DNA of 64,000 bases from assembly GCA_002422685.1 (NCBI GenBank), contig DITC01000042.1, positions 54,281 through 118,280 of the forward strand. The letters run 5' to 3'. Every line of letters begins with the position of its first letter. Positions within the stretch are counted from its first letter, which is position 1. This document shows positions 36,738 to 46,500 of this stretch, one piece after another. The DNA comes from Thauera sp. UBA6194 (lineage in GTDB: Bacteria > Pseudomonadota > Gammaproteobacteria > Burkholderiales > Rhodocyclaceae). The translations under genes were made by a program, and so were the position numbers. Under the pieces are notes generated by a model. That model saw nothing but the letters and a program-made list of their open reading frames with translations. It had not been told where the DNA came from and did no database searches.

Positions 36738-37913
36738 ATGATTCCCTACTGGCGCCTGTCGGCCTACTACTTCTTCTATTTCGCCTTCGTCGGCGCGTTC
36801 TCGCCGTACTTCGCGCTCTACCTGCAGTCGATCGCGCTCTCGGCCACCGACATCGCGCTGCTGATGTCGTTGATGCAGTTGATGCGCGTGCTGGCGCCCA
36901 ACCTGTGGGGCTGGCTGGCGGAGAAGCTCGGCATGCGCATCGCGATCGTGCGCCTGTCGGCGCTCGCCAGCCTGGCGGGCTTCTCGGTGTTCTTCATGAC
37001 CACCGATTTCGTCGGCCTGTTCGCGGCGATGGCGCTGATGGCCTTCTTCTGGAGCGCGGCGTTGCCGCTGGTCGAAGGGCTGGCCTTTGCCCATCTGGGC
37101 GAGGCCTCGCATCGCTACGGCAGCATCCGGGTGTGGGGCTCGGTGGGCTTCATCGTCGCCGTGCTCGCGCTCGGGCATTCGCTCGACCACCTGCCGATCG
37201 AGGCCGTGCTGTGGGTGACGGCCACCATCCTCGCCGGCATCGTACTGTGCAGCTTCATCGTCCCCGAGGCGCCGCGTCCGCCGGCGCAGCGCGAGACCGC
37301 GAGCTTCGGCGACACCTTGCGCCGCCCCGAGGTGCAGGCCTTGTTCGGCGCCTGCTTCCTGATGTCGGCCGCGCACGGCGCGCTCTACGTGTTCTACTCG
37401 ATCTTCCTGGTCGACATCGGCTACGACAAGGCGCTGGTGGGCTGGATGTGGACGCTGGGTGTGGTCGCCGAGATCATCGTGTTCATGCTCATGCCGCGCA
37501 TCACGCAGCGCTTCTCGCTGCGCGCCATCCTGCTGTTCTCGTTCGCGTGCGCGGTGGCGCGCTTCCTGATGATCGGCTGGGGCGCGGACAGCCTCGTCGT
37601 GCTCCTGGTGGCGCAGGTGCTGCATGGGGCCACCTTCGGCGCTTATCATGCGGCTGCGATCGCGGTGGTGAATCAGTGGTTTCCGGGGCGGCTGCAGTCT
37701 CACGGCCAGGCGCTCTACGGCAGCCTGTCGTTCGGCGCCGGCGGCATGCTCGGCGGGCTGCTCAGCGGTTACACCTGGGATGGCCTCGGCGCCGCGTGGA
37801 CGTTTACGATCGGATCGGGGTTTGCGCTCGTGGGCTTCGTCTGGCTGTTGTTCGGCTGGCGCAGTCGGGGCGGGGCGTCTGGATTGGCCGCCGGTGCGAA
37901 CCCCTCGCAATGA
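36738..37913 (+). CDS. MFS transporter (HcaT / MFS_1-like)
   Basis: A 391-aa membrane protein with about 12 helices. The opening YWRLSAYYFFYFAFVGAFSP and the segment RYGSIRVWGSVGFI near residues 133-146 are typical of the MFS_1_like group, which includes the 3-phenylpropionate permease HcaT and nucleoside-type carriers. The substrate is unknown. It lies 95 bp after aroC and 13 bp before an M48 lipoprotein gene. No binding-protein or ATPase partner is seen. Confidence 0.88.
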   Translation: MIPYWRLSAYYFFYFAFVGAFSPYFALYLQSIALSATDIALLMSLMQLMRVLAPNLWGWLAEKLGMRIAIVRLSALASLAGFSVFFMTTDFVGLFAAMALMAFFWSAALPLVEGLAFAHLGEASHRYGSIRVWGSVGFIVAVLALGHSLDHLPIEAVLWVTATILAGIVLCSFIVPEAPRPPAQRETASFGDTLRRPEVQALFGACFLMSAAHGALYVFYSIFLVDIGYDKALVGWMWTLGVVAEIIVFMLMPRITQRFSLRAILLFSFACAVARFLMIGWGADSLVVLLVAQVLHGATFGAYHAAAIAVVNQWFPGRLQSHGQALYGSLSFGAGGMLGGLLSGYTWDGLGAAWTFTIGSGFALVGFVWLLFGWRSRGGASGLAAGANPSQ

Positions 37914-37926
37914 GGAGAAGCAGAAC

Positions 37927-38742
37927 ATGAAACGAATCCTGAACATCGCCATGCCGGTGCTGATCGCCGGCACCATCACCACCGCCTGCCAGACCGTGCA
38001 GACCACGCAGGGCGGCGCGGTCGGCGTGCAGCGCTCGCAACTGATGATGGTCTCGGCGCAGGAGATCGAGCAGGCCTCCAGCCAGCAATACCAGGAGATG
38101 CTCGCCGAGGCGCGGCGCAAGAATGCGCTCGATCGCGACCCCGCCACCGTGCAGCGCGTGCGCAGGATCGTCTCGCGCCTGACCGCGCAGACGGGCGCCT
38201 TCCGGCCCGATGCGCCGGCCTGGGCGTGGGAGGTGCACGTGTTCAGCTCGAACGAGCTCAACGCCTGGTGCATGGCGGGCGGCAAGATGGCGATCTACAC
38301 CGGCCTCATCCAGCGTCTGGCGTTGACCGACGACGAGGTCGCCGCGGTGATGGGGCACGAGATCGCGCACGCGCTGCGCGAGCATGCGCGCGAGCAGGTG
38401 TCCAAATCGATGGCGACCGGGATCGGGGTCTCGGTGGCGGGCGCCTTGCTGGGCTTTGGGCAGGCGGGGCAGACGCTGATGAGCCAGGTCGCCAAGGTGA
38501 GCTTCGAGCTGCCCAACTCGCGCGAGCACGAGACCGAGGCCGATCGCATGGGCGTGGAGCTTGCGGCGCGCGCCGGTTACGACCCGCGCGCAGCGGTCAC
38601 GCTGTGGAACAAGATGGCGAGCCAGTCCGCCGGTGCGCCGCCGCAGTGGCTGTCGACCCACCCCTCCCACGCCAACCGCCAGCGCGACCTCGCCGAATAC
38701 GCGGCGCGCGTGATGCCGCTTTATCAGTCGGCGCGCCGCTGA
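37927..38742 (+). CDS. M48 family metallopeptidase lipoprotein
   Basis: A 271-aa zinc protease with lipoprotein signal; the lipidated Cys is about residue 21 in ITTACQT. The zinc site is HEIAH (near 142-146), with the third ligand Glu in HETEADRMG near 200. It resembles YggG/LoiP and the BepA-like outer-membrane quality-control proteases. The start is ATG 37927, with AGGAGAAG a few bases upstream. It ends 73 bp before leuC and is probably its own unit. Confidence 0.92.
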   Translation: MKRILNIAMPVLIAGTITTACQTVQTTQGGAVGVQRSQLMMVSAQEIEQASSQQYQEMLAEARRKNALDRDPATVQRVRRIVSRLTAQTGAFRPDAPAWAWEVHVFSSNELNAWCMAGGKMAIYTGLIQRLALTDDEVAAVMGHEIAHALREHAREQVSKSMATGIGVSVAGALLGFGQAGQTLMSQVAKVSFELPNSREHETEADRMGVELAARAGYDPRAAVTLWNKMASQSAGAPPQWLSTHPSHANRQRDLAEYAARVMPLYQSARR

Positions 38743-38815
38743 ACGGGGCTGCCCTGTCCAGCGCGGCGGGCTTTGTGAAATAATCCCTTTCTTTTTCTGA
38801 CGCGGAATCACCGGG

Positions 38816-40225
38816 ATGCACGCTCAAACGCTGTACGAAAAGCTCTGGTCCAGTCACGTCGTCCACCAGGAGGCCGACGGCACGGCGCTGATCTACATCG
38901 ATCGCCACCTCGTCCATGAAGTGACCAGCCCGCAGGCCTTCGAGGGCCTCAAGCTGGCCGGCCGCAAGCCGTGGCGCATCAGCTCCATCGTCGCCACCGC
39001 CGACCACAACACGCCCACCGACCACTGGGACCTGGGCATCCAGGACCCGGTGTCGCGCCAGCAGGTCGAGACGCTCGACGCCAACATCCGCGAAGTCGGC
39101 TCGCTCGCCTACTTCCCGTTCAAGGACGCGCGCCAGGGCATCGTGCACGTGATCGGCCCGGAGAACGGCGCCACGCTGCCCGGCATGACCGTCGTCTGCG
39201 GCGACTCGCACACCTCCACCCACGGCGCCTTCGGCTGCCTGGCGCACGGCATCGGCACCTCCGAGGTCGAGCACGTGCTCGCCACCCAGTGCCTGCTGCA
39301 GAAGAAGTCGAAGACCATGCTGGTCAGGGTCGATGGCCAACTCGGCCGCGGCGTCACCGCCAAGGACATCGTGCTCGCCATCATCGGCAGGATCGGCACC
39401 GCCGGCGGTACCGGCTACGCGATGGAGTTCGGCGGCAGCGCGATCCGTGCGCTTTCCATGGAAGGCCGCATGACGATCTGCAACATGGCGATCGAGGCGG
39501 GCGCACGCGCCGGCCTGGTCGGCGTGGACGAGACCACCATCGAATACCTCAAGGATCGCCCGTTCTCGCCCAAGGGCGCGCTGTGGGACAAGGCGGTCGA
39601 GTACTGGCGCACGCTGCACAGCGACGAGGGGGCCGAGTTCGACAAGGTCGTCGAGCTCAAGGCCGAGGACATCCAGCCGCAGGTCACCTGGGGCACCTCG
39701 CCCGAGATGGTCACCACGGTCGACGGCCGCGTGCCCGATCCCGCTGCCGTTACCGATCCGGTGCGTCGCGAGGGCATGGAGCGCGCGCTCAAGTACATGG
39801 GGCTTGAGGCCAACACGCCGATCACCGACATCGCGGTCGACCAGGTCTTCATCGGCTCGTGCACCAACTCGCGCATCGAGGACCTGCGTGAGGCCGCAGC
39901 GGTGGCCAGGGGGCGCAGCAAGGCCGCCAACGTCAAGCGCGTGCTGGTGGTGCCAGGCTCCGGCCTGGTCAAGCGCCAGGCCGAGGAAGAGGGCCTGGAC
40001 AAGATCTTCGTCGCCGCCGGTTTCGAGTGGCGCGAGCCGGGCTGTTCGATGTGCCTGGCGATGAACGCCGACCGCCTCGAGCCGGGCGAGCGCTGCGCGT
40101 CGACCTCGAACCGCAACTTCGAGGGGCGGCAGGGCGCGGGTGGCCGCACGCATCTGGTGAGCCCAGCGATGGCGGCTGCGGCCGCGGTCACCGGTCACTT
40201 CACCGACGTGCGCACGCTGGCCTGA
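38816..40225 (+). CDS. leuC: 3-isopropylmalate dehydratase, large subunit
   Basis: [4Fe-4S] aconitase-family enzyme of leucine synthesis (2- to 3-isopropylmalate), with LeuD. The 469-aa protein has cluster Cys in GSCTNSRIEDLR (near residue 346) and GCSMCLAMNAD (near 406-416), with ICPGSHTST-like CGDSHTSTHGAFG near 131. ATG 38816 fits the family start MHAQTLYEKLWSSHV. A 42-codon entericidin-like gene lies between it and leuD, then leuB. Confidence 0.97.
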   Translation: MHAQTLYEKLWSSHVVHQEADGTALIYIDRHLVHEVTSPQAFEGLKLAGRKPWRISSIVATADHNTPTDHWDLGIQDPVSRQQVETLDANIREVGSLAYFPFKDARQGIVHVIGPENGATLPGMTVVCGDSHTSTHGAFGCLAHGIGTSEVEHVLATQCLLQKKSKTMLVRVDGQLGRGVTAKDIVLAIIGRIGTAGGTGYAMEFGGSAIRALSMEGRMTICNMAIEAGARAGLVGVDETTIEYLKDRPFSPKGALWDKAVEYWRTLHSDEGAEFDKVVELKAEDIQPQVTWGTSPEMVTTVDGRVPDPAAVTDPVRREGMERALKYMGLEANTPITDIAVDQVFIGSCTNSRIEDLREAAAVARGRSKAANVKRVLVVPGSGLVKRQAEEEGLDKIFVAAGFEWREPGCSMCLAMNADRLEPGERCASTSNRNFEGRQGAGGRTHLVSPAMAAAAAVTGHFTDVRTLA

Positions 40226-40253
40226 GGGCCGTCGTCAGATCGAGGAGAACACG

Positions 40254-40382
40254 ATGAAGAAATTCGCATTGGTCGCCGCCGCGCTCGTCGCCGGCTTCGT
40301 CTCCATCGCCTGCAACACCGTGCAGGGCGTCGGCCGTGACATCGAAGCGGGTGGCGAAGCCATCCAGAGGGCAGTGAAATAA
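40254..40382 (+). CDS. Entericidin A/B-like small lipoprotein
   Basis: A 42-residue protein beginning MKKFALVAAALVAGFVSIAC, a lipoprotein signal with Cys at residue 20, then NTVQGVGRDIEAGGEAIQ and RAVK, the amphipathic end typical of the entericidin family. E. coli EcnA/EcnB act as an antidote/toxin pair; only one member is here, so no toxin role is claimed. GAGGAG is 7-8 bases before ATG 40254. Its stop shares one base with the leuD ATG, so leuD is translationally coupled to it. It is too short for ordinary gene calls. Confidence 0.87.
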   Translation: MKKFALVAAALVAGFVSIACNTVQGVGRDIEAGGEAIQRAVK

Positions 40383-41020
40383 TGAATCCGTTTACCCAGC
40401 TCGACGGCCTCGTTGCGCCGCTCGACCGTGCCAACGTCGACACCGACGCGATCATCCCCAAGCAGTTCCTGAAGTCGATCAAGCGCAGCGGCTTCGGCCC
40501 CAACGCCTTCGACGAGTGGCGCTACCTCGACGTCGGCCAGCCCGGCCAGGACAACAGCAAGCGCCTGCTCAACCCCGACTTCGTGCTCAACAAGCCGCGC
40601 TACCAGGGCGCACAGATCCTGCTCACGCGCGACAACTTCGGCTGCGGCAGCTCGCGCGAGCACGCCCCTTGGGCGCTCGAGGACTACGGCTTTCGTGTGC
40701 TCATCGGGCCGAGCTTCGCCGACATCTTCTTCAACAACAGCTTCAAGAACGGTCTGCTGCCGATCAAGCTCGACGCCGCGGAAGTCGACGAGCTGTTCCG
40801 CCAGTGCGAGGCGAGCGAGGGCTATCGCCTCAAGGTCGACCTGGCCGCGCAGACCATCACCCGCCCGGACGGCAAGTCGATCCACTTCGACATCGACCCC
40901 TTCCGCAAGGAATGCCTGTTGAACGGCTGGGACGACATCGGCCTCACGCTGCGCCACGCCGACAAGATCCGCGCCTTTGAAGACCGGCGTCGCGCCGAAC
41001 ACCCCTATTACTATTCCTGA
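40382..41020 (+). CDS. leuD: 3-isopropylmalate dehydratase, small subunit
   Basis: Swivel-domain partner of LeuC. The 212-aa protein has LDRANVDTDAIIPKQFLKSI near residues 14-33 and DNFGCGSSREHAPWAL near 85-100. ATG 40382 overlaps the small lipoprotein's stop codon; AGAGGG lies just upstream. The next gene, leuB, begins 36 bp downstream. Confidence 0.97.
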   Translation: MNPFTQLDGLVAPLDRANVDTDAIIPKQFLKSIKRSGFGPNAFDEWRYLDVGQPGQDNSKRLLNPDFVLNKPRYQGAQILLTRDNFGCGSSREHAPWALEDYGFRVLIGPSFADIFFNNSFKNGLLPIKLDAAEVDELFRQCEASEGYRLKVDLAAQTITRPDGKSIHFDIDPFRKECLLNGWDDIGLTLRHADKIRAFEDRRRAEHPYYYS

Positions 41021-41056
41021 GCCAGAGCGGTTCAGCCAGACGAGGAAAACGACTCG

Positions 41057-42121
41057 ATGAAGATTTGCGTGCTGCCGGGTGACGGCATCGGTCCCGAGAT
41101 CATGGCGCAGGCCGTGCGCGTGCTGAAGGCGCTCGACCTGAAGATGGAGATGGAAGAGGCGCTGCTCGGCGGTTGCGCCGTGGACGCCACTGGCACCCCT
41201 TACCCCGAGGCCACGCAGAAGCTCGCGCGTGAAGCCGACGCGCTGCTGCTCGGCGCCGTGGGCGGCCCCAAGTGGGACACCCTGCCGCGCGAGCAGCGCC
41301 CCGAACGCGGCCTGCTCGGCATCCGCAAGGACCTCGGCCTGTTCGCCAACCTGCGCCCGGCCATCCTGTACCCGGAGCTGGCCAACGCGTCCTCGCTCAA
41401 GCCCGAGATCGTCGCCGGCCTGGACATCCTGATCGTGCGCGAGCTCACCGGCGACATCTACTTCGGCCAGCCGCGCGGCATCGAGATGCGCGAGGTCGAG
41501 GGCACGCAGCAGCGCGTGGGCTGGAACACCATGATCTACGCCGAGTACGAGATCCGCCGCATCCTGCGCGTGGCCTTCGAGGCGGCGCAAAAGCGTGGCA
41601 AGCGCCTGTGCTCGGTCGACAAGATGAACGTGCTCGAATGCACCCAGCTGTGGCGTGACATCGCCGAGGAAGTGGCCAAGGACTACCCCGACGTCGAGCT
41701 CAGCCACATGCTGGTCGACAACGCCGCGATGCAGCTCGTGCGCGCGCCGAAGCAGTTCGACGTGATGGTCACCGGCAACATGTTCGGCGACATCCTGTCC
41801 GACGAAGCCTCGATGCTCACCGGCTCGATCGGCATGCTGCCCTCGGCCTCGCTCGACGCCAACAACAAGGGCCTGTACGAGCCCTCGCACGGTTCCGCAC
41901 CCGACATCGCGGGCAAGGATCTCGCCAACCCGCTCGCCACCATCCTGTCGGCGGCGATGATGCTGCGCTATACCTTCAACCAGGAAGCGGCCGCGCAGCG
42001 CGTCGAGAACGCGGTCAAGAAGGTGCTCGCCCAGGGCTATCGCACCGGCGACATCTACGAGCCGGGCACCAAGCGCGTCGGCACGCGCGAGATGGGCGAC
42101 GCGGTGCTCGCGGCGCTGTGA
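41057..42121 (+). CDS. leuB: 3-isopropylmalate dehydrogenase
   Basis: NAD-dependent oxidative decarboxylation in leucine synthesis. The 354-aa protein shows the start MKICVLPGDGIGPEIM, GAVGGPKWD near residue 72-80, RELTGDIYFGQPRG, the active-site Lys region SVDKMNVLE, NMFGDILSDEASML, and LYEPSHGSAPDIAG. It lies in leuC-leuD-leuB order, with asd 40-50 bp downstream. Confidence 0.97.
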   Translation: MKICVLPGDGIGPEIMAQAVRVLKALDLKMEMEEALLGGCAVDATGTPYPEATQKLAREADALLLGAVGGPKWDTLPREQRPERGLLGIRKDLGLFANLRPAILYPELANASSLKPEIVAGLDILIVRELTGDIYFGQPRGIEMREVEGTQQRVGWNTMIYAEYEIRRILRVAFEAAQKRGKRLCSVDKMNVLECTQLWRDIAEEVAKDYPDVELSHMLVDNAAMQLVRAPKQFDVMVTGNMFGDILSDEASMLTGSIGMLPSASLDANNKGLYEPSHGSAPDIAGKDLANPLATILSAAMMLRYTFNQEAAAQRVENAVKKVLAQGYRTGDIYEPGTKRVGTREMGDAVLAAL

Positions 42122-42175
42122 GCGCCTGTCCCTGATACGGTTTTTCGAACAACGTCTGAGTTGAGAGTGATGAAC

Positions 42176-43309
42176 ATGAATCGAGTCGGTCTGGTTGGCT
42201 GGCGTGGCATGGTCGGTTCCGTGCTGATGCAGCGCATGGTGGAAGAGGGCGACTTTGCCTTCATCGAGCCGGTGTATTTCTCCACCTCGAACGCCGGCGG
42301 CAAGGCGCCGTCCTTCGGTGGCAAGGACGCCGCCGCGCCGCTGCAGGACGCGATGAACATCGAGGCGCTCAAGGCCTGCGACATCGTGATCACCTGCCAG
42401 GGCGGCGACTACACCAAGGAAGTCTTCCCCAAGCTGCGCGCCACCGGCTGGAATGGCCACTGGATCGACGCTGCCTCGTCGCTGCGCATGAACGACGACG
42501 CGGTGATCATCCTCGACCCGGTCAACCGCAACGTCATCGACGCCGCGCTCGCCAAGGGCGGCCGCAACTGGATCGGCGGCAACTGCACCGTGTCGCTGAT
42601 GCTGATGGGCCTCGGCGGCCTGTTCAGGCATGGCCTGGTCGAGTGGATCTCGGCGATGACCTACCAGGCCGCCTCGGGCGCCGGCGCGCAAAACATGCGC
42701 GAGCTGATCAGCCAGATGGGCACCATCCACGACTCGGTAAAGGACCTGCTCGCCGATCCGGCCTCGGCCATCCTCGAGATCGACCGCAAGGTCGCCGAGA
42801 CCATGCGCTCGGATGCCTTCCCGAAGAAGAACTTCCGCAATACCCCGCTCGCCGGCAGCCTGATCCCCTGGATCGACGTCCCGGTCGAGCACGGCCAGAG
42901 CAAGGAAGAGTGGAAGGGCGGCGCCGAGTGCAACAAGATCCTCGGCAACCCGGCCTTCCGCAGCCCGGGCTCGATCCCGATCGACGGCCTGTGCGTGCGC
43001 ATCGGCGCGATGCGCTGCCACTCGCAGGCGCTCACCATCAAGTTGAAGAAGGACGTGCCGCTCGACGAGCTCACCGAGATCATCGCCGGCGCCAACCAGT
43101 GGGTGAAGGTCGTCCCCAACGATCGCGAGATCAGCGAGCGCGAGCTCACCCCGACCGCCGTCACCGGCACGCTCGCCGTCCCGGTCGGCCGCCTGCACAA
43201 GATGGCGATGGGCCCCGAGTACCTCGGCGCCTTCACCGTCGGCGATCAGTTGCTGTGGGGCGCGGCCGAGCCGCTGCGCCGCATGCTGCGCATCCTGCTC
43301 GAGGCCTGA
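42176..43309 (+). CDS. asd: Aspartate-semialdehyde dehydrogenase
   Basis: Reduces aspartyl phosphate to the semialdehyde for Lys, Met, Thr and Ile synthesis. The 377-aa protein starts NRVGLVGWRGMVGSVLMQRM (NADP loop); the catalytic Cys is in GGNCTVSLMLMGLG near residue 133-136, and CNKILGN-like residues follow. The start is set at ATG 42176, eight bases after GAGAG (42163-42167); ATG 42170 is possible. It sits after leuB. Its upstream pathway partner lysC is only a remnant in this window (11357-11577). Confidence 0.95.
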   Translation: MNRVGLVGWRGMVGSVLMQRMVEEGDFAFIEPVYFSTSNAGGKAPSFGGKDAAAPLQDAMNIEALKACDIVITCQGGDYTKEVFPKLRATGWNGHWIDAASSLRMNDDAVIILDPVNRNVIDAALAKGGRNWIGGNCTVSLMLMGLGGLFRHGLVEWISAMTYQAASGAGAQNMRELISQMGTIHDSVKDLLADPASAILEIDRKVAETMRSDAFPKKNFRNTPLAGSLIPWIDVPVEHGQSKEEWKGGAECNKILGNPAFRSPGSIPIDGLCVRIGAMRCHSQALTIKLKKDVPLDELTEIIAGANQWVKVVPNDREISERELTPTAVTGTLAVPVGRLHKMAMGPEYLGAFTVGDQLLWGAAEPLRRMLRILLEA

Positions 43310-43331
43310 GTTACGCTCGAGTTGGGTCGTC

Positions 43332-43360
43332 AAAAGGGGCGAAAGCCCCTTTTGTTCGTT
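43332..43360 (+). terminator. Terminator after asd
   Basis: Stem AAAAGGGGC/GCCCCTTTT with GAAA tetraloop (43332-43353), followed by a T-rich stretch. It closes the leu-asd transcript before fimV. Confidence 0.85.
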
Positions 43361-43504
43361 TTGTGCCGGGCGCAGGGCGGTAATCCGTCACGCTGCACCC
43401 CCGGCAATCAGCGTCGACTAATGCAGCGTCGGTGCGGAAATGCTAGATTCCTAGCCGATTCAACGTTTTCGTGGTCGTCGAGCTCAGTTCCGGAGGGGCG
43501 TGGT

Positions 43505-46500
43505 TTGAAATCCAATATGACAAAGTCGGTCAGGGCGTCGCTGCTGGCCCTCTCCATCGCGGCGCTGCCGCTCTCCTCGGGTGCTGCCGGGCTTGGACAG
43601 ATCAATGTTTTCAGTGGCCTCGGCCAGCCCTTGCGGGCTGAGATCCAGGTCAGTGCGAGCGCGCAGGAGCTCCAGTCGCTGAGCGCCAGAATCGCCTCGG
43701 CCGAGGCTTTTCGGCGCGCCAACCTGAGCTACGGTGGCGCGGTGAGCGCGATCCGCGTGAGCGTCGACACGGGCGCCAGGCGGCCGGTCATCCGGCTCTC
43801 GAGCGTGCAGCCGATCAACGAACCTTTTGTCGATCTGCTCGTCGAGCTGAACTGGGCCAACGGGCAGCTGCTGCGCGAGTACACCTTCCTGCTCGATCCG
43901 GTGGATATCGCCGCCCCCAGGCCGATTGCCGCTGCCGTGAACACCCCGGCCGCCGCGCCGGCGCCCCGCGCCGTCGCCCCGGTGCGCCGCAGCGCTGAGC
44001 CTGCCGTCGCGCGTCAGGCGCCGGACACCTACCGGGTCCGGCGCGGCGACACCATGCACCGCATCGGCAGCAGGCTGGCGCCCAGCGGCGTCAGCCTCGA
44101 TCAGATGCTGATCGCCTTGCAGCGCGCGAACCCGCAGGCTTTCGAGGGCGCAAACATCAATCGCCTGCGCGCGGGCGTGGTGCTCGATGTGCCGTCCGCC
44201 GAGGCGGTGCGCGCCATCGACGCCGGCGCCGCGCGCCGCGAGGTGCGGGCACAGGCAGCGGATTTCGAGGCCTATCGCCGGGGCCTCGCCGGCGCCGCGG
44301 CAGCTCGCCCGGCGGCGCCCGCCGTCCAGGCCGAGCAGGAGAGCGCCGGCCGCATCGTGCCCAAGGTCGAAGAGCCGGCGTTGGCCCAGGACACTGGTGA
44401 CCAGGTCCGGGTCGCGCAGGAGACGAGCTCGGGCGAGGGCGAAGCCGTGAGCCGGCTCCAGGCACTCGAGGAGGAGCTCTCCGCGCGCACGGCTGCGCTC
44501 GATGAAGCCAACGCGAGGCTGGCCCAGCTGGAAAACAGCGTGCGCGACCTGCAACGTCTGCTCGAACTGCAGAGCGGCACGATGAGTCAGCTCCAGGCCG
44601 GCGCCGAGAGCGTCGGCACCGACGTCGCGGCCACGACGCCCGAAGGGACCACCGAGCCCGCGCCGGCCAGTGTCGGGGAGGCTGCCAGCGAGCCGGTACC
44701 CCAGGCGCCGGAGGCGGAGTCCGCACCCAGCGATGGCAAGGCTGCGGATGCCGAGCCTGCGGCCGATGCGCCGACTACGGCGCCTGCGCCTGTCGCCGAT
44801 GCCGAGCCTGCGCCCACCCCCCAGCCCGTGCCTGCGCCGCAGGCCGAAGCGAAACCCCCACAGCCTGCACCTGCGCCCAAACCCGCGCCGGTCGCACCGC
44901 CGCCGCCTCCGCCGGCCCCGAGCTTCATGGAGACCCTGCTTGCCGATCCGACCGTGCTTTACGGTGGCGGCGGCATCCTCGCGCTGCTGCTCGCATACGC
45001 AGGCCTGAAGACGCGCCAGCGCCGCAAGGAGGCCGAGATCCGCGCTGCCGACGCCGCGCTCGACACCGGATCGGTGGGCCCCGATGGTCAGTCCGTTTTC
45101 AGCGGCACCGGCGGTCAGAGTGTGGACACCGGCGCCACCAGCATCATGCACACCGATTTCAGCCAGACCGGCCTGTCGGCGATCGACACCGACGAAGGCG
45201 TGGACCCGGTGGCCGAGGCGGATGTGTACATGGCGTATGGCCGCGACGTGCAGGCCGAGGAGATCCTCCACGACGCCCTCAAGGCCGACCCGGCTCGTGC
45301 GGCCATCTATCTGAAGCTGCTCGAGATCTATGCGCAGCGCCGCAACACGCGTCAGTTCGAGACGGTGGCGGGCGAGCTGTTCGCGCGCACCGGCGGCCAG
45401 GGACGTGACTGGGACAAGGCGGCGGCGCTGGGTCGCAAGCTGGACCCCGAGAATCCGCTCTACGGTGCCGACAAACAGCGCGCAGAAGGGCTGGTGATGG
45501 CCGAGCCGGCAGCGGCCGCCGCGCCCGCTTCGGCGGGCGTGACCGGTACCCTGGCTGGGGTGGCCGGGGTCGCGACCGCGCTGACCACGGACGCAGCGCA
45601 AGCGGCCACGTCGGCCGAGGCCGAGAAAGCGCCGGCGGGACGTCAGCTCGAAGGGCTCGACTTCACGACCTCGTCGGGCGTCGAGCCCACGCACTCGCAA
45701 ATGCGTGACACCTGGACCTTGCCCGGCGAGCTCGACAAGGCCAGCGCCGAAGGCGGCGATGCCGAGCCCGTGTCCGCGCCCGAAGAGGCTTCGGTAGCGC
45801 TCGACGCGCCCGCGCTCGATGCCGGCGTGATCGATTTCGATCTCGACCTGGGCGACGAACCGGCCGCGGACTCGACGCAGGCTGCGCCTGCCCAAGGGGC
45901 GGAAGACGCGGCTGAAGTGCTGCACTTCGACCCACTCGCGGCTGATGAGCCGCAGCCGCCCGAACTGGACGCAGATCTCGTGTTCGACCTCGACATCGAC
46001 GAGTCCACGAGCGAGCAGGGTGCCCAGCCGGCTCAGCCCGAAGCGCAGACTTCGGCTGCCGCAGCTGCGCCGGACACCGCCGTCGACATGCCGCGTGCCG
46101 GCTCCGCGCCTCAGGCCGCTGCTACGGAGGATGCGTCCGCGCTCGCCAGCAGTCTCGACTTCGAGCTGCCCGACATGGAGCTCGGTCAGCCCGAAACCCG
46201 CTCCGATCTCGCAGCGACCATGATCGGCGATGGTTCGGCGACGGGCGCCTTCTCCGACGCGCAGGACGAAGGACTGAGCTTCGACCTGTCGGGCGCGGAC
46301 TTCGAGGCCATGCCTGAAGCGCCCGCCGCGGATGAAGACGGGGCGGTCGATCTGGAAAAGACGAGCTTCGACAACAGCCTGCTCGATTTCGACTTCGAGC
46401 TCGACACGCCTGCCGTCGCCGAGCCCTCGGCAGTCATGCCGGCTGGCCTGGACCTGAACGCGATCGATCTCGAGCTCGACAGCTTCGGCGAGGGCGACGC

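Noticed and set aside
40254..40382. Toxin-antitoxin (entericidin pair)
   Set aside because: Only one small lipoprotein is present and no partner is seen, so no such system is claimed.
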